Shown: positions 8,434 through 17,907, counted from the first letter of the stretch. The stretch: 64,000 nt of DNA from Aeolococcus sp035552595 (GCA_035552595.1 DASZKZ010000032.1:1-64000), one strand, 5' to 3'. Program-made: numbers and translations. Notes: generated by a model from the letters alone, not told the origin.

Positions 8434-9401
8434 CGGGGCGAATCCGCGGCGATCACGTCAATCCGCCAACCGCACAGCCGGGCCACCAGGCGGGCGTTGT
8501 CCCCTCCCCTGCCGATGGCCAGCGAGAGCTGGTCGAGCTCCACGGTGACGGTGGCGGTGCGGCTCTCCTCGTCGAGGTCGACCCGCCCCACGGTGGCCGG
8601 AGCCAGCGCGTTGGCGATGTAGGTGGCGGTGTCCGCCGACCAGACCACGATCTGGACCTGCTCGTGACCGAGCACCGAGGTGATCGCCTGGTGGCGCACC
8701 CCTCGGGGCCCGATGCAGGCGCCCCGCGCGTCGACGGCGGGGTCGGCCGCCTCGACGGCCACCTTGCTGCGCCGGCCCGCCTCGCGGACGATGCCGCGCA
8801 CCAGCACCTGGCCGTTGGCGACCTCGGGAACCTCCTGCTCGAGGAGGAGCCGGAGCAGCTGCGGGTGGGACCGCGACACCACCACCACCGCGTCCTGGCT
8901 GCGCCGGCGTCCCTCCAGGACCATCACCTTGAGGTGCTGCCCGGCGGTCAGCTCCTCTCCTGCGATCTGCTCCTCCGGGGGCAGGAGGACGCGCAGGTCG
9001 GCGCTGCGCAGGTACCAGACGGGGCCGGCGGCACGGTCGACGATCGCGTCGATCAACTCACCGCGATGGAGTGATGCCTCGCGGAGCACGCGGTCCTTGC
9101 CCGCCTCGCGCAACGCCGCGGCCACCGCCGCACGGGCCGCCTGCGCGGCCTGGCGCGGAAAGTCAGGGACGTCCACCTCCACCGCCACCTCCTCGCCGCC
9201 GGCGCCGCGCCGGTACATCCGGCAACTCCCGGTGAAGAGGTCGACACGCGCCTGGATGCTGCTGTCGTCGTCCACCACCCGGCGATAGGTGTCGACGAAC
9301 GCCGACTCGAAGAGAGCGGCGAGGCGATCGTCGCTGAGCTCGGTGGTCTCGCGCAGGGTGGCGATGGCGCTGTCCAGCGGGGTCGGAGGGGGCGCGCTCA
9401 C
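8430..9401 (-). CDS. nusA: Transcription termination/antitermination factor NusA
   Basis: NusA binds RNA polymerase and nascent RNA to modulate pausing and termination. The 323-residue protein has an N-terminal polymerase-binding domain (about 1-125), an S1 domain (around 130-195, beginning GELIDAIVDRAAG) and two KH domains with the conserved IGPRG loop (ARGACIGPRGVR) and a second GRGGDNARLVARLCGWRID. It ends right after KH2, so the acidic C-terminal repeats of enterobacterial NusA are absent, as in Gram-positive homologues. It follows rimP by a few bp and overlaps ylxR by 4 bp. Confidence 0.96.
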   Translation of the reverse strand: MSAPPPTPLDSAIATLRETTELSDDRLAALFESAFVDTYRRVVDDDSSIQARVDLFTGSCRMYRRGAGGEEVAVEVDVPDFPRQAAQAARAAVAAALREAGKDRVLREASLHRGELIDAIVDRAAGPVWYLRSADLRVLLPPEEQIAGEELTAGQHLKVMVLEGRRRSQDAVVVVSRSHPQLLRLLLEQEVPEVANGQVLVRGIVREAGRRSKVAVEAADPAVDARGACIGPRGVRHQAITSVLGHEQVQIVVWSADTATYIANALAPATVGRVDLDEESRTATVTVELDQLSLAIGRGGDNARLVARLCGWRIDVIAADSPR

Positions 9402-9406
9402 GGGGC

Positions 9407-9871
9407 TCAGATGTCGACCACGATGCGCGCCGCCACCACGTCGGCACGGGCCACCGCCGTGAGCCGACGGCGATTGCGATCGCGAGCCTCGATCTCGACG
9501 CTGGCGCCGTCGAGGTGGAGCAACCGGCCCTCGACGATGATCTCGGCGTCACCGGAGCGGACCCGGACGTTGACCCGCCGCCCCACCGCCCCCTGCCACT
9601 CGGATTCGGTCCGCAGCGGCCGCTCGGCCCCCGGCGACGACACCTCCAGCGAGTAGCGGCCCGCGATGGGGTCGTAGGCGTCGAGGACGGCGCTCACCGC
9701 GTTCGACACCCGCTCGCAGTCGTCGATCCCCACCCCGGCGGGGGAATCGATCACCAGGCGGAGCACGCTGCTGCGTCCCGACCGCCACTGCAGGTCGACG
9801 AGATCGACACCGAGGTGGCGCAGCGACGGCCGCACCAGCTCGGTGAGGACCTCGGCGGAGATCGTATTCAT
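9407..9871 (-). CDS. rimP: Ribosome maturation factor RimP
   Basis: RimP assists 30S subunit assembly. The 154-residue product has the family's N-terminal alpha/beta domain (LGVDLVDLQWRSG; LRLVIDSPAGVGIDDCERVSNAVSA) with a SPGAERPLRT motif, and a C-terminal Sm-like barrel. Synteny with nusA, ylxR and infB supports the assignment. It lies 18 bp downstream of secDF and 5 bp upstream of nusA. Confidence 0.94.
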   Translation of the reverse strand: MNTISAEVLTELVRPSLRHLGVDLVDLQWRSGRSSVLRLVIDSPAGVGIDDCERVSNAVSAVLDAYDPIAGRYSLEVSSPGAERPLRTESEWQGAVGRRVNVRVRSGDAEIIVEGRLLHLDGASVEIEARDRNRRRLTAVARADVVAARIVVDI

Positions 9872-9889
9872 GTGTTCACGCGGCCGTGC

Positions 9890-12364
9890 TCAGGTGGCCC
9901 GAGCCACCCTCCTCGGTGATCCGGGGGGCAGCGCCGCCCCGGCCCGCGCTGCCGACGCCTTCTGCCAGGCCACCAGCAGGGTGCTGGCGTTGAAGATCGA
10001 GCTGTACGTGCCGGTGACGATGCCGATGAGCAGGGCGAGCACGAAGCCGGTGATCGTCGAGCCGCCGAACAGCACCAGGGCGAGAAGGACGAAGACCACC
10101 GTCAGCGAGGTGTTCAACGACCGCGTCATGGTCTGCACCGTCGACAGGTTGATGACCTGGTCGAAGGTGAGCCGCGGTCCGAAGCGAAGGTTCTCGCGGA
10201 CCCGGTCGAAGACCACGATGGTGTCGTGGATGGAGAACGCCACCGAGGTGAGGATGGCGGTGACAAATAATGTGTCGACCTCGCCGAGGCTGGTGAAGTG
10301 CCCGAGGATGGCCCAGATCCCGGCCAGGACGAAGACGTCGTGGAGCAGCTTGAAGAACGCGCAGGCGGAGAACCGCCACGCCGAGATGGCGCGCTGGCGG
10401 CGGAAGGCCAGCGCCAGGTAGATGGCGATCAGCGCCGACGCCACCAGGATCAGCACGATGGCGCTGCGCACCAGGTCGGAGGCCACGCTGGGCCCGATGA
10501 ACTGCTCCTGGATGTCGGGGTTGTGGGTCTTGGAGTCGTTGGGGATGCCGTAGGCGCTGTTGAGGGCGGTCTGCAGGGCGTCGACAGGGTCGCGCCCGCC
10601 GCTGGCGTTCCCCGGCAGGAAGCTGATCTCGTAGCGGTTGCCCGGTTGCGCTTGCACCTGGGGCTCGAGGTTGCCGATGGTGGCGGTGACCGTCTTGGCC
10701 ACCTGGGCCTGGGTGGTGGGGTGGGTCAGCGCCAGGTCGACCTTGTAGCCGCCCCGGAAGTCGAGCCCCAGACGGAAGCCCCAGAACATGATCGCCAGGA
10801 TGCCGGGGATGATGATCGCCAGCGATCCGGCGAAGTACCAGTTGCGCGAGCGCACGATGTCGAACCGCCCCGTGGGTGGCTTGTCGGCGTACTCCTCGTG
10901 GATCTGGGTGTATAGGGTGGGATTGCGGCCCAGGCGCCAGCGCAGCGCCGCCGCCATCAGAGCCCGTGTCACCGTGACGGCGCTGAAGAAGCTGACCGCC
11001 ACGCCGATCCCCAGGGTGATGGCGAAACCACGCACCACGTCGGTGCCGAGGATGGCCAGCACCAGGCAGGCGATGATCGTGGACACGTTGCTGTCGCGGA
11101 TGGCCGGGAAGGCACGGCGGAAACCCGTGTCGACAGCCGGCGCGACACTGCGCCCGTGGCGTAACTCGTCGCGCGTTCGTTCGAAGATGAGCACGTTGGC
11201 GTCGACGGCCATGCCCACGCTGAGGACGAAGCCGGCGAGAGCGGCGAGCGAGATGGTGACCCCGATGACCTTGAAGAGCGCCAGCACGATGGCTCCGTAC
11301 ACCAGCAGTGCCACGCAGGCGAGAAAGCCGGGGAAGCGGTAGTAGCCGATCATGAAGAGGACGATGATGAGCAGGCCGACGATGCCGGCGATGAGGCTGC
11401 GCTGCACGGTCTGCTGACCGAGCGTGGCGCTGACCACGTTGGCTTGGACGGTGCCGATCTCGGCGGGCAGCGCCCCCGCGGAGATCTCGCTGGCCAGGGC
11501 CTGCGCGGAGGCGCTGGTGAAGCCTCCGGTGATCTGGGTGTTGTTGCTGGATGGGCCCTGGACCACCGGCGCGGTGATGATCTGGTTGTCCAGGAAGATG
11601 GCCACCTGCGCCTGCGGCGGCGGTGCCGAGGGATTCTGCTGTGTGAACGCGTACGCGGCGGTGGTGATCCTGCTCCACTCCGACGCGCCGGCATCGTTGA
11701 AGGTGATGTTGACCGCCACCTGCCCGCTCTGGTCGACGCCGACGTCGGCGGAGGTCACGTCGCTGGCGTCGAGGGCGTCGTCGATCTTCCAGTGGTACCC
11801 GGCCGGATACAGTGCCGGGTTGTTGAACTGGGTGGGATCGTAGAGATTCTCCTGGTCCGCGAGGAATTGCGGGGTGTTGCTGGGGGCGCCCGGGACGGCG
11901 GTGGCGAAGTGCAGCTTGGCGGTCTTGCCCACCACGTTCTTGGCCTGGTCCACGCTCACGCCGGGCAGCTGGATGAGGATCTGGTCGGAGCCCTGGGCGG
12001 ACACCGCCGCCTCAGAGACGCCGAGGCCGTTGACCCGGGCCTGGAGCAGCGGGATCGTCTTGTCGCGGGCCGCGGTGACCGTCTGCCCCTTGGGGCCGTT
12101 GCGGCAGCCGACTCCGGGCGGGTCGTTGTTGCCGTGGCACACCTCGACCACCAGCTCGGTGCCGCCCTGGAGATCGAGCCCCTTGACGAAGGTGATCGGA
12201 TGGCCGCCGATGTTGGGGATGCTGGTCAGCCTCTGAGGAAGCGGCTGGTGCACCACCACGTAGCGGTAGAAGAGGCTGTAGCCGTCGACGAACAGCGCGC
12301 CGAGCACGATGAGGAGGACGATGACGATGCGCACGCGAGTGACGCGGAGGAAGAAATCAGCCAC
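9890..12364 (-). CDS. secDF: Fused protein-export membrane protein SecDF
   Basis: SecD and SecF form an RND-type accessory complex that uses the proton gradient to help Sec translocation; here both are one 824-residue chain. The SecD part (about 1-510) has an N-terminal membrane helix, the DLQGGTELVVEV segment, a large periplasmic P1-like domain and the membrane signature GMAVDANVLIFERTRDE. The SecF part starts near FDIVRSRNWYF, with LDFRGGYKVDL and FSIHDTIVVFDRVRENL. The GTG start at 12364 precedes the first membrane helix and overlaps the tgt stop by 8 bp. No yajC lies between tgt and secDF. The last about 30 residues are a basic, poorly conserved tail. Confidence 0.95.
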   Translation of the reverse strand: MADFFLRVTRVRIVIVLLIVLGALFVDGYSLFYRYVVVHQPLPQRLTSIPNIGGHPITFVKGLDLQGGTELVVEVCHGNNDPPGVGCRNGPKGQTVTAARDKTIPLLQARVNGLGVSEAAVSAQGSDQILIQLPGVSVDQAKNVVGKTAKLHFATAVPGAPSNTPQFLADQENLYDPTQFNNPALYPAGYHWKIDDALDASDVTSADVGVDQSGQVAVNITFNDAGASEWSRITTAAYAFTQQNPSAPPPQAQVAIFLDNQIITAPVVQGPSSNNTQITGGFTSASAQALASEISAGALPAEIGTVQANVVSATLGQQTVQRSLIAGIVGLLIIVLFMIGYYRFPGFLACVALLVYGAIVLALFKVIGVTISLAALAGFVLSVGMAVDANVLIFERTRDELRHGRSVAPAVDTGFRRAFPAIRDSNVSTIIACLVLAILGTDVVRGFAITLGIGVAVSFFSAVTVTRALMAAALRWRLGRNPTLYTQIHEEYADKPPTGRFDIVRSRNWYFAGSLAIIIPGILAIMFWGFRLGLDFRGGYKVDLALTHPTTQAQVAKTVTATIGNLEPQVQAQPGNRYEISFLPGNASGGRDPVDALQTALNSAYGIPNDSKTHNPDIQEQFIGPSVASDLVRSAIVLILVASALIAIYLALAFRRQRAISAWRFSACAFFKLLHDVFVLAGIWAILGHFTSLGEVDTLFVTAILTSVAFSIHDTIVVFDRVRENLRFGPRLTFDQVINLSTVQTMTRSLNTSLTVVFVLLALVLFGGSTITGFVLALLIGIVTGTYSSIFNASTLLVAWQKASAARAGAALPPGSPRRVARAT

Positions 12365-13571
12365 GGTGGCCGAGTGTACCGAGGATCCGCTGCGGACCGA
12401 TCGTGCGTGAACTCCGGGGTGGAGGCGCCGGCACCTCGCCGTCACCCCCAGAGTCGTCGCTCTCCGGGGACGGCAGCCGTGCCTCCACCTCGGCGCGGAA
12501 GTTCGCGAACCTGCCCTCGCTGATGGCCTCCCGGGCGGCGGCCATGAGCGCGCTGACGTGGGTGACATTGTGCAGGGTGAGGAGGCGGTGGCCGAGGATC
12601 TCCCCGGCGGCGATGAGGTGGCGGATATAGGCACGGGAGAAGCGGCCGCAGGCCGGGCAGGGGCAGCCCTCGACGAGAGGGCGCAGGTCCTGGCGAGAGG
12701 CGGCTCGGCGCAGCGAGAGACGTCCATCCGGGGTCATCGCGGTGCCGGTGCGGGCCAGCCGCGTCGGCGCCACGCAGTCGAACATGTCGATGCCCAGCCC
12801 CACCATGGTGAGCAGCTCGCTGTCGGTGCCCAGGCCCATGAAGTAGCGGGGCCGGTCGGTGGGCAGGCCGGCGAGCGACACCGCGGTCATCGCCTCCATG
12901 AGCTGGAGCGGTTCTCCCATGGACAGGCCGCCCACCGCGACGCCGTCGAAGTCGAGGCGGGCGATCTGCTCCGCTGATGCCGCCCGCGTCGCCTCGTCGA
13001 AGCCGCCCTGGCAGATCCCGAAGAGGAGGCGGCCGTCGCCGGGATGGACCGCACGGCAGCGCGCCGCCCAGCGGTGGGTTCGCTGGGTGGCGATGGCGGC
13101 GGCGGCGGGATCAGCGCCGGCTGCCCACACCGCGGGCTGGTCGAGGCACATGACGATGTCGGAGTCGAGCCGCGCCTGGATGCGCACCGCCTCCTCCGGG
13201 GTCACCCGCAGCCGGGTTCCGTCATACGGCGACACGAAGATGGCGGCGTCCTCGTCGACGCTGGTGACCCGGCGCAGGCTGACCAGCTGGAAGCCGCCGC
13301 TGTCGGTCAGGATGGGTCCGTCCCAGGCCATGAAGCTGTGCAGCCCGCCGGCCCGCTCGATGATGTCGACACCGGGTCGCAGCGCCAGGTGGTAGGCGTT
13401 GCACAGCAGGATGTCGGCGCCGCAGGCGCGCACCTCATCGGGGTCGAGGGACTTGACGGTGGCATGCGTCCCCACCGGCATGAAGGCCGGCGTCCGCACC
13501 TCACCGTGGGCGGTGCGCAGGCGGCCGCAGCGCGCCGCGCCGTCGCGCGCGTCGATGGTCAGAGCGCTCAC
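12357..13571 (-). CDS. tgt: tRNA-guanine(34) transglycosylase
   Basis: Tgt swaps guanine 34 for preQ1 in GUN anticodons during queuosine synthesis. Visible features are TDSGGFQLVSL with the catalytic Asp, GGLSMGEP, and the zinc site CPCPACGRFSRAYIRHLI followed by a His. From the GTG at 13569-13571 the protein is 404 aa, slightly long because of a Pro/Ser/Arg-rich C-terminal tail. The start overlaps the queA stop by 4 bp (GTGA), so both queuosine genes are coupled. Confidence 0.96.
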   Translation of the reverse strand: MSALTIDARDGAARCGRLRTAHGEVRTPAFMPVGTHATVKSLDPDEVRACGADILLCNAYHLALRPGVDIIERAGGLHSFMAWDGPILTDSGGFQLVSLRRVTSVDEDAAIFVSPYDGTRLRVTPEEAVRIQARLDSDIVMCLDQPAVWAAGADPAAAAIATQRTHRWAARCRAVHPGDGRLLFGICQGGFDEATRAASAEQIARLDFDGVAVGGLSMGEPLQLMEAMTAVSLAGLPTDRPRYFMGLGTDSELLTMVGLGIDMFDCVAPTRLARTGTAMTPDGRLSLRRAASRQDLRPLVEGCPCPACGRFSRAYIRHLIAAGEILGHRLLTLHNVTHVSALMAAAREAISEGRFANFRAEVEARLPSPESDDSGGDGEVPAPPPRSSRTIGPQRILGTLGHRG

Positions 13572-14653
13572 CCGCGGGGCTCCTCCCGCCAGCAGAGCAT
13601 GCAGTCGCCGAAGCTCAGGAACCGGTAGCCCTGAACCAGCGCGTGGCCGTACGCGTGGCGCCATCTGGAGGCGCCAGTGAAGGCCGCAAGAAGTACCAGC
13701 AGCGAGGAGCGCGGCTGGTGGAAGTTGGTCAGCAGCCCGTCCACCACGGCGAAGCGATGACCAGGGGTGATGAACAGGTCCGTCGCCACGGTGCCGGGCT
13801 GCAGGTTCCCGGAGGCGTCGACGTGGGACTCGAGGGTCCGCACCGCCGTGGTGCCGACGGCGACGACGCGGCCGCCGTGCGCTCGCGTGGCCTCGATGGC
13901 GGCGGCCGTCGCGGGTGGCAGCGTGCACAGCTCGCTATGCATCAGGTGGCTGCGCACGTCGTCGCTGGTGATGGGCGCGAAGGTTCCCAGCCCGACGTCG
14001 AGCTGCAGGGTGGCCCAGCCGATGCCCCGGCTGGCCAGGGCAGCATGGACGCGCGCGGTGAAGTGGAGGCCGGCGGTCGGCGCCGCGGCGGACGCCGGGT
14101 CACCGTGGGCGTACACGGTCTGGTAGCGCTGCGGGTCGGGCAGCGGCGTGGTGATGTACGGCGGCAGCGGCACCTCTCCCGCCGCGGCGATCGCCGCCTC
14201 CACGTCGCCGCAGGCGTCGAGATCGACGACCCGCGCTCCCGGATGTCCCGCTGCCGGGCCGGCGATGGTGACGCGAAGCTGGTCTCCGATGGCCACACGC
14301 GCTCCACCGTGCAGGCGTCGCCCGGGGCGTACCAGGGCCGTGAAGCGGGTGCGGTCGAGGCGCTCGAGAAGAAGGAGCTCAGCGGGGCCCCCGTCCTCCC
14401 GCCGTCCGCGCAGGCGCGCCGCCCGCACCCGCGTGTCGTTGGCGACGAGGAGGTCGCCCTCGCGAAGCAGTCCGGGCAGGTCGCGGAAGGTGTGGTCGGC
14501 GAGGCCGCCGCCGGGGAGGATATGGAGCAGTCGCGACGAGTCGCGGGGCTCTCGCGGTGTCTGGGCGATGCGATCGGGAGGCAGCGCGTAGTCGTACTCG
14601 TCTGTGGAGAACGCCGTCGCGGCATCACCGGCTCTCTCACCGATCATCGCCAT
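13568..14653 (-). CDS. queA: S-adenosylmethionine:tRNA ribosyltransferase-isomerase
   Basis: QueA transfers and isomerises the ribosyl moiety of SAM onto preQ1-tRNA to give epoxyqueuosine. The family signature LPPDRIAQTPREPRDSSRLL is near the N-terminus, VANDTRVRAARL follows, and AAPTAGLHFT and TNFHQPRSSLLVLLAAF are in the C-terminal half. The start was placed at the ATG at 14653 (361 aa), 7 bp after the ruvB stop; another ATG at 14647 is equally possible, and an ATG at 14689 would overlap ruvB needlessly. The stop overlaps tgt by 4 bp. Confidence 0.95.
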   Translation of the reverse strand: MAMIGERAGDAATAFSTDEYDYALPPDRIAQTPREPRDSSRLLHILPGGGLADHTFRDLPGLLREGDLLVANDTRVRAARLRGRREDGGPAELLLLERLDRTRFTALVRPGRRLHGGARVAIGDQLRVTIAGPAAGHPGARVVDLDACGDVEAAIAAAGEVPLPPYITTPLPDPQRYQTVYAHGDPASAAAPTAGLHFTARVHAALASRGIGWATLQLDVGLGTFAPITSDDVRSHLMHSELCTLPPATAAAIEATRAHGGRVVAVGTTAVRTLESHVDASGNLQPGTVATDLFITPGHRFAVVDGLLTNFHQPRSSLLVLLAAFTGASRWRHAYGHALVQGYRFLSFGDCMLCWREEPRG

Positions 14654-14660
14654 GGGATGC

Positions 14661-15704
14661 CTAGGCGAAGAGGGAGGTCTGTGTGTCACCGCCGCCGACT
14701 GTGCCCGCGGGGACGGGCAGGCCCAGATGCTGGTAGGCGCGCGCCGTGGGCACCCGTCCCCGCGGGGTGCGCGCCAGCATGCCCAGACGGATCAGGTAGG
14801 GCTCGACCACGTCCTCGATCGTCTCGGGCTCCTCCTGGACGCTGACCGCGATGGTCTGGGCACCGACGGGGTGGCCGCGCAGAGGTCCGCAGAGCGCAGC
14901 CAGGACGCGGCGGTCCATCTCGTCGAGGCCGGAGGCGTCGATGCCGAGCATGTCGAGGGCGGCGCTGGCGGCGGCGACGTCGATGTGGCCGGCGGCCCGG
15001 ACCTGGGCGTAGTCGCGAGCGCGCCGCAGCAGACGATTGGCGACGCGGGGGGTACCCCGCGCCCGCGACGCCAGCAGCGCCGCACCGTCGTCGTCGATGG
15101 CGATCTTGAGCAGACGGGCGCTGCGCCGGATGATGTCGGCGAGCTCGGCGACGTCGTAGTAGTCGAGGCGGAAGGTGACGCCGAAGCGATCACGGAGCGG
15201 ACCGCCGAGGGCGCCGGCCCTGGTGGTGGCGGCGATCACCGTGAATCGATTGAGGCTGAGCCGCAGCGTCTGCGCGCCGGCGCCGCGGCCGGCCACGAAG
15301 TCGAACGCGAGGTCCTCCATGGCGGGATAGAGCGCCTCCTCGACCGCGCTGTTGAGCCGGTGGACCTCGTCGATGAAGAAGACGTCGCGATCGTTGAGCG
15401 AGGTGAGGATCGAGGCGAGCATCCCCTGGTGCTCCAGGGCGGGCCCCGAGGTCAGCCGCGCCTGCACCCCCATCTCGGTGGCGATGATCTGGGCCAGGGT
15501 GGTCTTGCCGAGACCGGGCGGTCCGTAGAGGAGGATGTGATCGATGGGCTCGCCGCGCCCGCGTGCTGCTTCGACGAGCACATGCACCTGCTCGTGGATC
15601 CCCGCCTGGCCGACGAAGTCCTCGAGCCGCTGAGGGCGCAGCGCCACCTCGGCGGCGTGCTCCTCGTCGATCTCGAACGGCGTCACGTCCCGGGGCTCGT
15701 CCAT
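14661..15704 (-). CDS. ruvB: Holliday junction branch migration helicase RuvB
   Basis: RuvB is the hexameric AAA+ motor that drives branch migration with RuvA. The 347-residue protein has Walker A GPPGLGKTT (about 61-69), Walker B/DEVHRL, the sensor ATTRAG, an arginine finger region GPLRDRFG, and the C-terminal winged-helix. The ATG start (15702-15704) shares one base with the ruvA stop (TGATG). An N-terminal ALRPQRLEDFVGQ motif is typical of the family. Confidence 0.97.
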   Translation of the reverse strand: MDEPRDVTPFEIDEEHAAEVALRPQRLEDFVGQAGIHEQVHVLVEAARGRGEPIDHILLYGPPGLGKTTLAQIIATEMGVQARLTSGPALEHQGMLASILTSLNDRDVFFIDEVHRLNSAVEEALYPAMEDLAFDFVAGRGAGAQTLRLSLNRFTVIAATTRAGALGGPLRDRFGVTFRLDYYDVAELADIIRRSARLLKIAIDDDGAALLASRARGTPRVANRLLRRARDYAQVRAAGHIDVAAASAALDMLGIDASGLDEMDRRVLAALCGPLRGHPVGAQTIAVSVQEEPETIEDVVEPYLIRLGMLARTPRGRVPTARAYQHLGLPVPAGTVGGGDTQTSLFA

Positions 15705-16318
15705 CAGCCCGCCGCCACCATGTCGAGGCGGCGCAGAGCCGAGGCCACCAGGGCGGCGACATCGAGCGGCTCGGCGCCGTCGCGGAGTGCCGCCTTGACC
15801 GCGTCGCGCGCCGTGGCCTCGCGGAATCCCATGGTGGCGAGCCCGTCGACCGCTGCCCGCACGGCCTGCTCGGCCGCCGCCTCTGTCGGGGTGGCGCTGT
15901 CGCCGGGGAGGGCCAGGCCGTCGAGCTTGTCGCGGAGTTCGAGCACCACGCGCTCCGCCGTCTTGAGGCCGATCCCCGGGACGGTGGCGACCATGGCCGC
16001 GTCGCCGCTGCGCAGCGCCCGAACCATGGTGGTGAGGTCGGCGCGCCCGAGGATCCCCAGTGCCGCCTTGGGCCCGATCCGCTCCACCGCGATGAGCAGC
16101 CGGAAGAGGCGCAGCTCCTCGGCGCTGGCGAAACCGTAGAGGCGGATGGCGTCGGCGCTGACCGAGGTGTGGACGTGGAGCGTCACTTCGCCGGCGGTCC
16201 CGTGCAGACTCACCGCGGTGCGGAGGTGGCACTGCACCGCGTAGCCCACACCGTTGACGTCAAGAGTGACCAGATCATCGTCGACGGCGGCAACCCGTCC
16301 GCGCAGGAGCGCGATCAC
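15704..16318 (-). CDS. ruvA: Holliday junction DNA helicase subunit RuvA
   Basis: RuvA tetramers recognise Holliday junctions and load RuvB. The 204-residue product starts MIALLRGRVA, typical of the OB-fold domain I, followed by two helix-hairpin-helix units (GIGPKAALGILG and GIGLKTAERVVLELRDKL) and a C-terminal domain III that contacts RuvB. It sits between ruvC (4-bp overlap) and ruvB (1-bp overlap). Confidence 0.97.
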   Translation of the reverse strand: MIALLRGRVAAVDDDLVTLDVNGVGYAVQCHLRTAVSLHGTAGEVTLHVHTSVSADAIRLYGFASAEELRLFRLLIAVERIGPKAALGILGRADLTTMVRALRSGDAAMVATVPGIGLKTAERVVLELRDKLDGLALPGDSATPTEAAAEQAVRAAVDGLATMGFREATARDAVKAALRDGAEPLDVAALVASALRRLDMVAAG

Positions 16319-16884
16319 GGGGCGCCCGCCGCCAGGCGCGCTCGGGCCGCGGCGACGGCGGTGTCGAGAGCGCGCACCGCCGGAGCGGCGCGGCCGCGCC
16401 CGACGCGCAGCGTGAGACCGGCGCGGTGGTGATGGCAGACAGCGATGGCGCAGGCATCAGCGACGTCATCGGGTCCGTCGATGCGGTCCACGGAGAGCAG
16501 CTGCATGGTCATGCGCAGCACCTGCGGCTTGCGCGCCGCCCCGTAGCCGGCCACCGACTCCTTGACCTCGTTGGGGGTGTACTCGCTGACCGGGACTCCC
16601 GCTCCGGCGAGGGCGCAGAGCAGCACCCCTCGCGCCTCGCTGACCCGCATCGCGGTGCTGCGGTTGGTGGAGAAGAAGAGCCGCTCCACAGCGGCGAAAG
16701 CCGGCCGGTGAGCGGCCACCACGGTGGTGATCAGGCCCGAGAGCAGGAAGAGACGCTCGGCGTCGTCCACCCCGGCCGGGGTGCTCAGGCATTCGCTGTG
16801 TACCAGGGTGAGCGCTCCGGGCCGGCCGTCCACGACGGCGACGCCGGTGCGACCCAGCCCCGGATCGACGCCCAGGACGCGCAC
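16315..16884 (-). CDS. ruvC: Crossover junction endodeoxyribonuclease RuvC
   Basis: RuvC resolves Holliday junctions. The RNase H-like active site is visible: Asp7 in VLGVDPGLGRTG, Glu in AAVERLFF, and the C-terminal Asp pair in GPDDVADACAIAVCHH. Length 189 aa includes a basic Ala/Arg C-terminal tail. It lies 4 bp after yebC and overlaps ruvA by 4 bp, so all three ruv genes form one coupled set. Confidence 0.97.
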   Translation of the reverse strand: MRVLGVDPGLGRTGVAVVDGRPGALTLVHSECLSTPAGVDDAERLFLLSGLITTVVAAHRPAFAAVERLFFSTNRSTAMRVSEARGVLLCALAGAGVPVSEYTPNEVKESVAGYGAARKPQVLRMTMQLLSVDRIDGPDDVADACAIAVCHHHRAGLTLRVGRGRAAPAVRALDTAVAAARARLAAGAP

Positions 16885-16888
16885 CCGG

Positions 16889-17647
16889 TCAGCCGACCGA
16901 CTCGAGGACGTTGTCGGGGATCTCGGCGTTGGCGTACACCTGCTGCACGTCGTCGTCCTCCTCGAGCGCGTCGAGGAGCCGGAGCACGGCGACGGCCTGC
17001 TTGGCGTCGAGAGGCACCGACGTGCTCGGGTTCATGGTCACCTCACCGGAGTCGACGGTGTGACCGGCAGCCTCGATGGCGGCGCGTGCCGCCTCGAAGT
17101 CGCTGGGGCTGACGGTGACCACGACGCTGTCACCGTCGAGTCCGACGTCCCCCTCTGCACCGACGTCGACCACCTCGAGCAGCTCGAGCGCGAGCTCCTC
17201 GGGGTCGTATTTCCCTGCCGGCACTCGGAGCACCCCCTGCTGGGTGAACATCCAGCCCACGCTGTTGGTCTCCCCGAGCGACCCGCCGGCGCGGGTGAAG
17301 AGGTTGCGGATGGCGGCCACGGTGCGGTTGCGGTTGTCGGAGAGGACGTCGACCATCACGGCCACACCGTGCGGACCGTATCCCTCGTAGCGGATCTCCT
17401 CGAGCTGGACGCCCTCCTTGCCTCCGGCCCCACGCTGCACGGCGCGCTCGACGTTGTCGGCGGGCATGTTGACCTCGCGCGCCTTCTGCATGGCCAGGCG
17501 CAGCCTGAAGTTCGAGGTGGGGTCGGGCCCACCCTCACGGGCGGCCACCGACAGCTCGCGGGTGACCTTGGTGAAGGTCTGGCCACGCTTGGCGTCGACG
17601 ATCGCCTTCTTGTGCTTGATCCCCGCCCACTTGCTGTGACCGGACAT
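16889..17647 (-). CDS. yebC: YebC/TACO1-family translation or transcription regulator
   Basis: YebC family members are associated with translation of difficult proline stretches and, in some species, with DNA-binding regulation. The 252-residue product starts with the hallmark MSGHSKWAGIKHKK and contains RYEGYGPHGVAVMV, NRNRTVAAIRNLF and the C-terminal acidic LLDALEEDDDVQQVYANAE. The ATG at 17645-17647 is preceded by a good Shine-Dalgarno sequence (GGAGGACCC then ATG). It is the first gene of the yebC-ruv-que-sec-inf transcription array and has its own promoter upstream. Confidence 0.96.
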   Translation of the reverse strand: MSGHSKWAGIKHKKAIVDAKRGQTFTKVTRELSVAAREGGPDPTSNFRLRLAMQKAREVNMPADNVERAVQRGAGGKEGVQLEEIRYEGYGPHGVAVMVDVLSDNRNRTVAAIRNLFTRAGGSLGETNSVGWMFTQQGVLRVPAGKYDPEELALELLEVVDVGAEGDVGLDGDSVVVTVSPSDFEAARAAIEAAGHTVDSGEVTMNPSTSVPLDAKQAVAVLRLLDALEEDDDVQQVYANAEIPDNVLESVG

Positions 17648-17677
17648 GGGTCCTCCGTTGCCGAACAGGCGTTTGCC

Positions 17678-17706
17678 ATTGTATTCGCGCCGCCCCACCC
17701 AGTCTA
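17678..17706 (-). promoter_or_regulatory. Promoter of yebC operon
   Basis: On the minus strand a TAGACT -35-like hexamer (17701-17706) is separated by 17 bp from a TACAAT -10 (17678-17683). The predicted transcript would start about 20-25 nt before the yebC ATG, leaving room for its Shine-Dalgarno sequence. Confidence 0.6.
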
Positions 17707-17791
17707 TGAGTCGGCGCCGGGTTGCCGAGCCGGCACGAGAGGGGCCGACCACCCCGCTTCGGACATCGGCGTGACGGATCGGCGGCACCCC

Positions 17792-17819
17792 TTGACTAGC
17801 CGCCGGAGAGGGCTATCCT
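17792..17819 (+). promoter_or_regulatory. Plus-strand promoter facing away from yebC
   Basis: TTGACT (17792-17797), a 16-bp spacer and TATCCT (17814-17819) form a near-consensus sigma-70-type promoter, good for this GC-rich window. It is divergent from the yebC promoter, and nothing but a short structured transcript lies downstream. Confidence 0.6.
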
Positions 17820-17859
17820 GAAGGTACGGAACCGACTGCATACGGAGGAACCCTTCACG

Positions 17860-17907
17860 ATGCGTACGGTCTTCGAGCTTCTCCGGCACACTCGAGCCGA
17901 GATTTAG
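17860..17907 (+). CDS. 15-residue leader-like peptide
   Basis: An ATG at 17860 preceded by GGAGG (17844-17848, 11 nt away) opens a 15-codon frame, MRTVFELLRHTRAEI, ending in TAG. It lies near the 5' end of the plus-strand structured transcript. It could be a leader peptide or the small-protein part of a dual-function RNA. No homologue is recognised and translation is unproven. Confidence 0.3.
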   Translation: MRTVFELLRHTRAEI